Below, piece after piece: positions 1 to 7,730 of a DNA stretch of 64,000 nt; the first letter of the stretch is position 1; the number at the start of each line of letters is the position of its first letter. The DNA is from Saccharibacillus brassicae (lineage in GTDB: Bacteria > Bacillota > Bacilli > Paenibacillales > Paenibacillaceae): assembly GCF_006542275.1 (NCBI RefSeq), contig NZ_CP041217.1, forward strand, positions 911,001 through 975,000. Reading direction: 5' to 3'. A model generated the notes under the pieces. That model did no database searches. It saw nothing but the letters and a program-made list of their open reading frames with translations, and was not told where the DNA came from. Made by a program: the position numbers and the translations under genes.

Positions 1-749
1 GCCGAGAAGCCGAACCGCAGCCGCTCCCGGCGCACGGCGAGCCAGATCGGCCGAATACTCTCGCCGAATTCCGGGCCGTACGCCAGCTGGTCTTCCACCC
101 GGAACCCGATCCGCGATTTGTAGCTCGGATGATACGGATGCCCGTCGATCAGCCGCTGCTCCCAATCTTCGTCCGACGGCGCGGCGGACAGCCCTTGCCG
201 GAAGCGGACCGCGTTCCAATGCCGGGCCAGCGTATCGTTGAGCAGCGTCTGTTCCAGTTCCCGGATAAAAGACAGCCGTTTCGCCGGGTCGGGCGTGCCG
301 GACAACGTAATCTCCAGCAGAAACAAAGCGATCGACCGGGCTTCTTCCGCCGCGGGCCGGGCTTCCTCCGCCAATTCGGCAGCCGATTCGTCCGCCGCCT
401 GCGCGGCTGCCGCTCCGGCGTCCGACACGGCTGTCGGCCTGCGCTCCGCGCTGCCGGACGGCCGGGGGCCTTCGCGCTGCACCGGTTCGTCCGTCAAGCG
501 CAGCCGGCCGAACGTCAGATGCGCTCGGCCGGTGCAGCGATAAGCGACCGGCCGGCCTTCGGCGTCGCGTCCCGCCAGCGTCCATACCGTCAATCCATCC
601 GGCCCGGCCGTTTCCGACGCTTCGACGATCCCTTCATACAGCAGCGATTCGACGAGCTGCTTGAATATGCGTCTGCGCGCGGCGGCATCATGCGGCGACG
701 ATAACGCTTCGGCATACCGATCGCGCTCCCGATTTTCCTTTTTCTTCAT
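1..749 (-). CDS. NIS siderophore synthetase (IucA/IucC family), C-terminus cut by window edge
   Basis: ATP-dependent synthetase that would join a carboxylate (citrate or citryl intermediate) to an amine during siderophore assembly; cytosolic. About 249 residues are visible from ATG at 749, behind an AAGGAG site, and the frame stays open to base 1. The family signature GHPYHPSYKSRIGF is present, followed by AYGPEF. Compared with the upstream paralogue it carries an extra Ala/Glu-rich stretch at about residues 90-140. ATGA overlap with the upstream synthetase implies translational coupling. SbnE- or SbnF-like from context; I cannot tell which. Confidence 0.88.
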   Translation of the reverse strand, partial: MKKKENRERDRYAEALSSPHDAAARRRIFKQLVESLLYEGIVEASETAGPDGLTVWTLAGRDAEGRPVAYRCTGRAHLTFGRLRLTDEPVQREGPRPSGSAERRPTAVSDAGAAAAQAADESAAELAEEARPAAEEARSIALFLLEITLSGTPDPAKRLSFIRELEQTLLNDTLARHWNAVRFRQGLSAAPSDEDWEQRLIDGHPYHPSYKSRIGFRVEDQLAYGPEFGESIRPIWLAVRRERLRFGFS

Positions 750-2596
750 CCAAGTCCCGCTCCTTCCGCCCGTGGCGCTTGATCCGGCCGTGCCGGCCTG
801 TGTGTATGCAGCGGATTGGCCGCGCGGTGCACGCAGTCGCCCGGCCCTTCGTGCAGGCGTCTTCGGGTCAACTGCTCCACTTCGATATCGGCCGAAAAAA
901 CGTCAAACTGCGCATACCGCTCGCTCCGTTCCGGGAAGCGCGCCTGATAGTCCAGCACGGCTTCCGCCACCAGTCTCCACCAATCCGTTTCGCTCAAGCC
1001 GTACTGTTTTTCTACAAAAAACGCCAGTTCCGTCAAATGGATAAACAGCAGCGCATCCAGCATAAAATCTTTCACTTCGTCCGGACGTTCTTTTTCCAGA
1101 AACGAATTGCGGTTCACCCCGTGGTGATTGGCCGGCGGATAATCGACGCCCGGATAACCGAACGGATGCGGCAAAGACGGACAGTACCGTACGCCGTCGT
1201 GAAAATCTTTGAGCGCGATCCGGGTCGGCCACCCGTGCTCGACGATCACAATCATGTTCTGCGCATGCGATTCCAGACCCGCCCCGTAAGCATAGAGCAG
1301 ATGCAGCAGCGGAGCCGTCGCCACGGCAATCAGCTGCCGGCACCAATTCTCCGCTCCGTGCTGCCGAATCCACGGATCGATCGTCGGCTCGCCCGAACGT
1401 TCCAGCCGGGTCAGCATATTGAACGGAAACGCCGCTTCGTCGTCCGTCAGATGCGGATGCAGGCTTTCGCGCCAGATCGCGCCCAGCGAACCGTACACGC
1501 TTTGCTCCAGCAGGTCCGGCAGCTTCTGGTGGTCGTAAGAGATGCCGACGATTTCCCGCAGCACGATCAGCCGAAGTTCCGTATGCAGAAAAGGATCTTC
1601 CTCCGCCATCCGGCCAATCCAGTCGGAGACGCGGGCCGCGTTCAGAATCGTATGCTGCGCCAAAATGCGGCCCGAAGACGTATTCACGATATTCATCGGC
1701 AGCTTGACGTAAGGTTGGTCCGGCCGATCGAGATTGGTCAGCGTGCGGATCGACTGCTGGGGACGGTACCTGTCTCCGGCCCGGCCGAGAAAGATCAGTT
1801 GTCCGGACGAGAGTTGATCGAGGCAGGCGGTCGAGAGAACCCGCTCCCACTGCCACGGATGCACCGGCACGCACGCATAGTCTTCCAGACTCGCCCCCGG
1901 CGCCGCTGCGCCGAACAGGCGGCCGATCCGCTGCGCTTCGGCGGTACCCAGTTGTTCCCGGACAAAAGCCGCGTAACTGCCGACCGAAGCTGACGTCGAC
2001 AGGCGCACCGCGTCATGCCGGATCGCGATCCAGACCAGCTGGAATTCCGGGCTGAATTCCGGTCCGTACGCCCGGTTGTCGGCCAGCGTAAAACCGATCC
2101 GCGATTTGTAGCACGGATGGTACGGATGACCTTCGGTCATCGCCGATTCCCAGCCGTCATAGTCCTTGTCGTACGGACCGAGCCGGCTTGCCGGTTCGGC
2201 TGCGGACTGGGCGTCTTTCCACAGCGTCTGCTGCAGCTCGTTCACGAAACGCGCCAGCAGATGCGCGGGCGCGCCGATCTGCGCGGACAATTCGTGCACG
2301 AACAGGGCGACCGATTCCGCTTCGTTCGTCCCTTCCGCGCCGATCCGCAGCACAGGCCGGTCGGACAGCCGGATACGATCGAAACTTTGTTTTCGCGCGG
2401 CCCGGAACACGTACTGCACCGCTTGCCCTTCCGCCGTTTGTCCTTCCAGTGTGTATTCCCGCTCCGCCGCGTCCGTAATAATCGGGTCCCGAATCATTTG
2501 TTCGTAGAGCAAAGACTCGATCAGCTGCCGGAATACGCGCCGCCGAACGGCGGTCATCTCCACCGATCCGGCAAGCGCCGCTGTCAAACCGTCCAT
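746..2596 (-). CDS. NIS siderophore synthetase (IucA/IucC family)
   Basis: Full-length (616 aa) IucA/IucC synthetase. The N-terminal ATP-binding part carries GHPYHPCYKSRIGF and AYGPEF. The centre has PVHPWQWE and QSIRTLTNL. The C-terminal FhuF-like part carries GAGLESHAQN and LKDFHDG. The ATG at 2596 was chosen over an upstream in-frame ATG at 2674 because GGAGGAGGTG lies just before it. It lies 58 nt after sbnH and overlaps the next synthetase by 4 nt. In staphyloferrin B synthesis SbnE joins citrate to L-2,3-diaminopropionate and SbnF adds the second diaminopropionate; this gene is one of the two roles, inferred from context. Confidence 0.93.
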   Translation of the reverse strand: MDGLTAALAGSVEMTAVRRRVFRQLIESLLYEQMIRDPIITDAAEREYTLEGQTAEGQAVQYVFRAARKQSFDRIRLSDRPVLRIGAEGTNEAESVALFVHELSAQIGAPAHLLARFVNELQQTLWKDAQSAAEPASRLGPYDKDYDGWESAMTEGHPYHPCYKSRIGFTLADNRAYGPEFSPEFQLVWIAIRHDAVRLSTSASVGSYAAFVREQLGTAEAQRIGRLFGAAAPGASLEDYACVPVHPWQWERVLSTACLDQLSSGQLIFLGRAGDRYRPQQSIRTLTNLDRPDQPYVKLPMNIVNTSSGRILAQHTILNAARVSDWIGRMAEEDPFLHTELRLIVLREIVGISYDHQKLPDLLEQSVYGSLGAIWRESLHPHLTDDEAAFPFNMLTRLERSGEPTIDPWIRQHGAENWCRQLIAVATAPLLHLLYAYGAGLESHAQNMIVIVEHGWPTRIALKDFHDGVRYCPSLPHPFGYPGVDYPPANHHGVNRNSFLEKERPDEVKDFMLDALLFIHLTELAFFVEKQYGLSETDWWRLVAEAVLDYQARFPERSERYAQFDVFSADIEVEQLTRRRLHEGPGDCVHRAANPLHTHRPARPDQAPRAEGAGLG

Positions 2597-2654
2597 CGCG
2601 CACCTCCTCCAAATATAGGGACTTTCGTCCGTCGTCTTCCTCCGTCCGTCTTCT

Positions 2655-4037
2655 TCATTCCCGTAAATAGACATGCTCGGGATGCGGATGGCTCAGAAAA
2701 TCGTGATGTGAAATCGCCCAGCCGTAAGCGCCGGCATACCGGAACAGCAGCACGTCGCCTACCCGGACGCCGACGTTTTCGGCTGCCGAAACGTCGCTGG
2801 CCAATACGTCTTTGGGCGTGCAGAGCTGGCCGACGACCGTATACGGCGCGTTCGGCGGAAGCTCCGGCCGGCCGTAGGCGTGCGGCCACTCGTCGATCGG
2901 CAGCACTTCGAACGGATGGCTGTGCTGCCAGGACGACGGCAGCCTGAAATGATGCGTCCCGCCGCGCACGACGACGTAATTGCGGCCGTGATTGCTTTTC
3001 ACGTCCAGCACTTCGGCGGCGTAATACCCGCTCGAAGCGGTGAGGTACCGTCCGCATTCAAACAGCAGCGTCGTCTCCGGCGGCAGCGCCTGCTCCAGCA
3101 CGGAAGCCAGTCCGCCGGCGAACAGCGCGCCGTCGAACTGCCGTTCGAGCTGCGCGTAATGGACGCCGATGCCGCCTCCGGCATTGAGATACCGCAGCGG
3201 ATAGCCGTACCGCTGCGCCCATTCCTGCGCGAAGCGGCAGTAATAGTCCACCAGCTTCACATGCTGCTCCGCGTCCAGATTATTGGACAGGGAATGGAAA
3301 TGCAGCCCTTCCACCCGAATATGCGTCAGCTTCGGAAGCTGCTCCATGACGTGCGGAAGCAGGCTTTCGTCGATTCCGAATTGGGTCGGGCGTCCGCCCA
3401 TCGCAAGCGTCGCCTGCGGCAGCGGACCTTTGAGGTTGATGCGCAGCAGCACGGACACGGCCGCGCCGCGGCGGCCGGCCAGATCGTCCAGCTTGCGCAG
3501 CTCATGCAGGCTCTCGACGTGAATAAGCCGTACGCCATGCCGGATCGCGCCTTCCAGTTCGGCTTCCGTCTTGCCGGGTCCCCCGAACAGGATCGGGATG
3601 TCCGCGGACACTTCCCGCACTTTCTCGACTTCTCCCAACGAAGCGACTTCGAAGCCGTGCACAACAGGAGCAAGAGCGCGCAGCACTTCCTGTTCGGAAT
3701 TCGCTTTGATCGCATAGAACAGCTCGGTCCGGGCAGGCAGCCGGCGAACCAGATCGCCGACATGCTCCGCCAACCGGTCGAGATCGCGCACATAAGCGCA
3801 CAGCGGTTCGCCGGGCCGCTTCAGTTCGCGCACGCAGGCGCGCACGCGGGCATCCGACCGCTGCTGCGCCGACGAATCGCGGGCCGCCGTTTGTTCCGGA
3901 TTGCGCGACTCCGCCTCCCGTCGTTGCGCATCCGACGTTTCCATGTCCCGTGGTTCCGCCTCCCGTCGTTCCACATTTCGTCGTTCCGTTCGTCGTTCCG
4001 TATCCCGCTGCCCCGTATCCCGTTGTTTTACATCCAT
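2655..4037 (-). CDS. sbnH: SbnH-like PLP-dependent decarboxylase of citryl-diaminopropionate
   Basis: Fold-type III (alanine racemase-like) decarboxylase, 460 aa. In staphyloferrin B synthesis SbnH decarboxylates citryl-L-Dap to citryl-diaminoethane. The PLP lysine lies in YAIKANSE. GRPTQFGI, FHFHSLSNNLD, NAGGGIGV, ECGRY, GQLCTPKDV and the C-terminal GWAISHHDFLSHPHPE match S. aureus SbnH closely as I recall it. The ATG at 4037 overlaps the sbnB stop by 10 nt behind AAAGGGA. The first roughly 50 residues are an Arg/Glu-rich pentapeptide-repeat extension absent from SbnH, so a later start remains possible. Confidence 0.92.
   Translation of the reverse strand: MDVKQRDTGQRDTERRTERRNVERREAEPRDMETSDAQRREAESRNPEQTAARDSSAQQRSDARVRACVRELKRPGEPLCAYVRDLDRLAEHVGDLVRRLPARTELFYAIKANSEQEVLRALAPVVHGFEVASLGEVEKVREVSADIPILFGGPGKTEAELEGAIRHGVRLIHVESLHELRKLDDLAGRRGAAVSVLLRINLKGPLPQATLAMGGRPTQFGIDESLLPHVMEQLPKLTHIRVEGLHFHSLSNNLDAEQHVKLVDYYCRFAQEWAQRYGYPLRYLNAGGGIGVHYAQLERQFDGALFAGGLASVLEQALPPETTLLFECGRYLTASSGYYAAEVLDVKSNHGRNYVVVRGGTHHFRLPSSWQHSHPFEVLPIDEWPHAYGRPELPPNAPYTVVGQLCTPKDVLASDVSAAENVGVRVGDVLLFRYAGAYGWAISHHDFLSHPHPEHVYLRE
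3888..4034 (-). repeat. 15-bp in-frame tandem repeat coding for degenerate pentapeptides at the SbnH N-terminus
   Basis: Read in the sbnH frame, the DNA gives consecutive five-residue units of rough consensus [DNE]-x-E-R-R: DVKQR, DTGQR, DTERR, TERR, NVERR, EAEPR, DMETS, DAQRR, EAESR, NPEQT. Nine units are 15 bp and one has lost a codon, so the period is kept in frame. The segment is highly charged and probably disordered. Confidence 0.8.
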
Positions 4038-5047
4038 AACCGCGTCCCTTTGCCCTGCGCGAGCGCCCGCTTGTACACTTCCGCCGCGCTGGAGATGTCT
4101 TCGATCGCCATCCCCATCGGGTTCAGCACGATGATCTCGTCTGCATGTTCGCGGCCGGGCTTGTCGCCCGCGACGATCTCGCCCAATTCGGCGTGCAGCC
4201 GTTCGCGGGAAAAAGAACCTTCCTGCACGAGCTGATGCAGCGTTTTTTTCTCCCGATTCGCTTGATCCCAATCGTCCACGACCACTTTGTCGGCTCCGAG
4301 GAAAACGTCTTTGTGCAAATCCATGATCGAGATATTGCTGATGAACGTGCCTCTGGATATCCAGGCGTACGGAATATGCGGGCTTGAAGCGACCGTGGCC
4401 GTAATCAGCACTTCGGCTGCCCGGACGGCACGCTCGGACGTTTCCGCTATTTCGATCGTCACCTGCGGGAAACGAAGCCCGATCTCCGCCGCCAACCGGC
4501 TCGAAGCTTCGGCGTTCAGGTCGAACAGGTACAGCTTGCCGATCGTTTCGAACTGCTCCAGCAGCGAGACGATCTGCATTTTGGCGATTACGCCGCAGCC
4601 GATCACGCTAACGGTACCGAAGCCCGGCCTGGCCAAATGTTTGGCTCCGATCACCGTGACGGCCGCCGTGCGCATGCCGCTGATCAGGCTGCCTTCCAGG
4701 ACGGCGACCGGGTAATTGCTGTCCGGATCATTGAGAATGATCAGGGCGCTGGCCCGCTCTTTGTCCCGTTTCTGCGGATTGTCGTGCTTGCTGCCGATCC
4801 ATTTCAGTCCGCTCATGGCGACGTCGCCGCCGACGTGGGCGGGCATGGCGATAATCCGGTCGGCGATATGTCCATTCTCTTCGTCGACGCGCAAATAAGG
4901 CTTTAAAGGCTGTACCGTTTCTTGGCGGGCATGCAGCTCCAGCGCCCGGGTAACGGCTGTGACATAAAGATCGGAGCGAAGCCCTTCAAGGTCTTCGATA
5001 TCCTGTTTGCTCAAAAAGAGCAGGCTGTGCGTTTGAACGACGCTCAT
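4028..5047 (-). CDS. sbnB: SbnB-like N-(2-amino-2-carboxyethyl)-L-glutamate dehydrogenase
   Basis: Ornithine cyclodeaminase/mu-crystallin family NAD-dependent enzyme (339 aa). SbnB oxidatively splits the SbnA product to 2-oxoglutarate and L-2,3-diaminopropionate, two staphyloferrin B building blocks. Visible motifs: GLKWIGS, EGSLISGMRTAAVT, the Rossmann loop VIGCGVIAKMQI, and DDWDQANREKKT. ATG at 5047 follows a short gap after sbnA, and its end overlaps sbnH, so sbnA-sbnB-sbnH form one transcription unit. An ornithine cyclodeaminase role is less likely given SbnA next door. Confidence 0.93.
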   Translation of the reverse strand: MSVVQTHSLLFLSKQDIEDLEGLRSDLYVTAVTRALELHARQETVQPLKPYLRVDEENGHIADRIIAMPAHVGGDVAMSGLKWIGSKHDNPQKRDKERASALIILNDPDSNYPVAVLEGSLISGMRTAAVTVIGAKHLARPGFGTVSVIGCGVIAKMQIVSLLEQFETIGKLYLFDLNAEASSRLAAEIGLRFPQVTIEIAETSERAVRAAEVLITATVASSPHIPYAWISRGTFISNISIMDLHKDVFLGADKVVVDDWDQANREKKTLHQLVQEGSFSRERLHAELGEIVAGDKPGREHADEIIVLNPMGMAIEDISSAAEVYKRALAQGKGTRLWM

Positions 5048-5103
5048 GTGCGGTTCCCCCTTGTGATTTCTATGAATATTCGGTCGGCTGTCGGCTCATG
5101 GAT

Positions 5104-6120
5104 TCAGTTGACGGCTTCGGCGGAAGCGATCCGGCCTCCCGGCAGGTTCTCCACCCAGCGTTCGTTATACACGCTGTCCAGATACCGCTCTCCGCGGTCC
5201 GGCAGCAGCGTCACGACGTTGGCCGAAGGCGCAAGCGTAGGCACAAGCTTCTCGAGCGCGGCAATAAGCGAACCGGACGAGCCGCCGGCAAAGATGCCTT
5301 CCCGATCCAGCAGCTTGTAGCAGCCGCGGACCGATTCCCGGTCGTCCACATGGATGACCTGATCGATCTCGGCCGGATGCAGCAGCTCGGGAACGCGATT
5401 CGCCCCGATTCCCGGAAGCTCCCTCGGTCCGGACGGCGTGCCGAAAATAACGGAACCGACCGCGTCGACCGCCACGATCTTGGCGTGCGGATTGGCTTCC
5501 TTGACCCGGCGCGAGATGCCGAGCAGGCTGCCGGTCGTGCTGACCGCGCACACCAGCACGTCGATCCGCCCGCGCATCTGCTCGACGATTTCCGCGCCGG
5601 CGCCGTGATAATGCGCCTGCCAATTCAGCGGATTGGCGTATTGATTCACCCAATACGCGTTCGCATCGCGGGCGGACAGCTCCTGCACCCGCCGAATCCG
5701 CGATTGCAGATAGCTTCCGTACGCATCGGCTTCCGTCACCCGATCGATATTCGCGCCGAGACATTCGATCAGGCGCAGATTGGTGGACGTGATTTTCGGA
5801 TCGACCACGCACGTAAACTTCAGGCCGTATTTTTTGCACATGAGCGCCAGCCCGATCCCAAAATTGCCCGAAGTGCTCTCGATGACGTGGGTATGGGGCT
5901 TGATCGTTCCGTCGCGCAGCCCGTGCTCGATAATGTACTGCGCAGAGCGGTCTTTCATGCTTCCGCCGGGGTTCATCAATTCCAGCTTCGCGTAGACGGA
6001 CGCTCCCCGTTCGCCGAACAGGGACTTCAACCGAACCAGCGGAGTATGGCCGATACAATCGATAATAGAATCCGCGACACCGGGCGATTGACCTTGCGCT
6101 TGCACGGCATTTCGTTCCAT
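5104..6120 (-). CDS. sbnA: SbnA-like N-(2-amino-2-carboxyethyl)-L-glutamate synthase
   Basis: Cysteine synthase/cystathionine beta-synthase fold, PLP-dependent, 338 aa. SbnA condenses O-phospho-L-serine with L-glutamate. Motifs: IGHTPLVRL, the PLP lysine in NPGGSMKDRSA, ESTSGNFGIGLA, VSTTGSLLGI and GIFAGGSSGS. The ATG at 6120 was preferred to the in-frame TTG at 6141 because GGAAAGCGGG precedes the ATG. First gene of the minus-strand arm, directly downstream of a perfect Fur box, so iron-repressed by inference. A plain cysteine synthase is unlikely next to sbnB and sbnH. Confidence 0.93.
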   Translation of the reverse strand: MERNAVQAQGQSPGVADSIIDCIGHTPLVRLKSLFGERGASVYAKLELMNPGGSMKDRSAQYIIEHGLRDGTIKPHTHVIESTSGNFGIGLALMCKKYGLKFTCVVDPKITSTNLRLIECLGANIDRVTEADAYGSYLQSRIRRVQELSARDANAYWVNQYANPLNWQAHYHGAGAEIVEQMRGRIDVLVCAVSTTGSLLGISRRVKEANPHAKIVAVDAVGSVIFGTPSGPRELPGIGANRVPELLHPAEIDQVIHVDDRESVRGCYKLLDREGIFAGGSSGSLIAALEKLVPTLAPSANVVTLLPDRGERYLDSVYNERWVENLPGGRIASAEAVN

Positions 6121-6168
6121 GAATACGCACCCGCTTTCCAAATCGAATAGGTATCCGCAGGCTTTACA

Positions 6169-6183
6169 TGATAATGATTATCA
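6169..6183. promoter_or_regulatory. Fur box for the sbnA-side operon
   Basis: TGATAATGATTATCA is an exact match to the 7-1-7 inverted repeat recognised by Bacillus Fur. It lies about 50 nt upstream of the sbnA start, on the sbnA side of the divergent intergenic region. Confidence 0.9.
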
Positions 6184-6274
6184 ATATCACCTCGGATACA
6201 GCCCCTATTATGCTATCGCTTTTTTCCCGCTGTCAACCGTGAAATATCGTGCATGTATTTGTAAAAAAGCTTAA

Positions 6275-6303
6275 TTGACAATGATAATCATTATTGATAA
6301 TCT
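6275..6303 (+). promoter_or_regulatory. Promoter of the sbnD-sbnC operon overlapped by Fur boxes
   Basis: TTGACA at 6275-6280 and TAATCT at 6298-6303 are 17 nt apart. Between them lie overlapping Fur-like 15-mers: 6276-6290 (13 of 15 conserved positions) and 6282-6296 (TGATAATCATTATTG, one mismatch). Fur bound here would cover both promoter elements. Confidence 0.82.
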
Positions 6304-6353
6304 GGTTGAACTTGGATTTTAAGTTGCCAAAATCGGGGAGGTGAATCGCTTGC

Positions 6354-7634
6354 ATGAAGTCTTCGCCCGCCTGGAATAACAGCCTGCGCCTCTTGTCGGG
6401 CGGACGTTTTCTGTCCAGCGCGGGATTGACCGGGATCAGCCCGTTCATTCCGTATTACCTGGAAGAAATGAACGCGGGCACCCCGCAGGAAGTGCTGCTG
6501 TGGACCGGACTGTCGGTGTCGGCACCCGCTCTGTCGTATGCGCTGCTGACTCCTGTATGGGGCAAAATCGGTGATCGATGGAGCCGGAAATGGATGGTGG
6601 TGCGGGCGCTGGTCGGGCTCGCTCTCAGCATGATGTTGATGGGGTTCGCCCAGACTCCGTTCCAATTTTTCCTGTTCCGTCTCTGTCAGGGCGCGTTCGG
6701 CGGCATTTCGGATGCCAGCAGCGCTTTTGTCGGGTCGCATGCTCCGGCCGATCGGCGGGGCTCGGCGCTGGGGACGCTTGAACGCGCTTCGGCGGCCGGA
6801 CTGCTTGCCGGGCCTCTGCTCGGCAGTCTGTGCGTCCATTTATGGGGCAGCCGCCCGCTGCTGTTCCTCACCGCGGCTCTGACGCTGGCTTTTGCGCTGC
6901 TGGCCGCCTGGAAGCTGGGCGACGCGCAGCAAAGCGATCGTCAGGTTGACTCTTCGCAGGTATCGCGGCCGCCGGCCCTATCGGCGCAAACCGACGGCCG
7001 CGGCGGGATCGGGCATGCGTTTCGCTCCCTTCTGTCTCACCCAATGATCGGCCGCCTCGTGCTGGCCGGCATTCTGTTCAAGCTGGTCGATTTTGCGACG
7101 TTCACGATGTTCACGCCTTACGTTCGGGAACTGATTCCGTCCGACGATGCCGTCTTGTTCGTCGGCCTGCTGCTGGCGATGTCGTCTGTCGGCGAGCTGC
7201 TCGGCTCTTCCTGGTGGGGCAAACGCAACGACCGCCGGCCGCCCGAGCGCAATCTCAAGCTCGCCGGGCTGCTGTGCGGCGTATGCGTTCTGGCACATGC
7301 TGTTCCGCTGGGCGTGGCTTGGCTGATCGTCGTTCGCCTGCTGCAGGGGTTTGCTTACAGCGCACTGCTGCAGACCGTCATGCTTCAAGTGCTCGACTCT
7401 TCGAGCGATCGCGACCGCGGCGTGCGGATCGGCGCGACGAACAGCCTGTTGATGGCCGGCCAGCTGATCGGGCCGATGCTCGGCGTGCGGATCGGCGGCT
7501 TATGGGGCCTGTCTTCGGTCTACGTCGTGATGGGCCTGGTCATGCTATCCGCCCTGTTCCTGATCCCGCGGAGCTCGGCGGCCGCCAAAAAAGCCGCCGA
7601 ACGGCTGCCGCTCCAATCTACGAAGAAAGGGTGA
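6354..7634 (+). CDS. sbnD: MFS transporter, SbnD-like siderophore exporter
   Basis: Twelve-helix major facilitator (426 aa) with the MFS motif A-like WGKIGDRWSRKWM after helix 2 and a second WGKRNDRRPPER loop in the C-terminal half. Excellent site GGGGAGGTGA 10 nt before ATG 6354. It is the first gene behind the Fur-covered promoter and is followed immediately by an SbnC homologue, so export of the siderophore is the likely role. The symbol is given by context; other drug or siderophore exporters of the family look the same. Confidence 0.82.
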   Translation: MKSSPAWNNSLRLLSGGRFLSSAGLTGISPFIPYYLEEMNAGTPQEVLLWTGLSVSAPALSYALLTPVWGKIGDRWSRKWMVVRALVGLALSMMLMGFAQTPFQFFLFRLCQGAFGGISDASSAFVGSHAPADRRGSALGTLERASAAGLLAGPLLGSLCVHLWGSRPLLFLTAALTLAFALLAAWKLGDAQQSDRQVDSSQVSRPPALSAQTDGRGGIGHAFRSLLSHPMIGRLVLAGILFKLVDFATFTMFTPYVRELIPSDDAVLFVGLLLAMSSVGELLGSSWWGKRNDRRPPERNLKLAGLLCGVCVLAHAVPLGVAWLIVVRLLQGFAYSALLQTVMLQVLDSSSDRDRGVRIGATNSLLMAGQLIGPMLGVRIGGLWGLSSVYVVMGLVMLSALFLIPRSSAAAKKAAERLPLQSTKKG

Positions 7635-7730
7635 ATTCTTATCGATATTCAACATACAGACGCCGCATATGCCGCGTCCGGCCCGCTTGTCCGCCCCGAA
7701 TCCGCGGGGACCGGCGAAGCCGCTTCCGCC

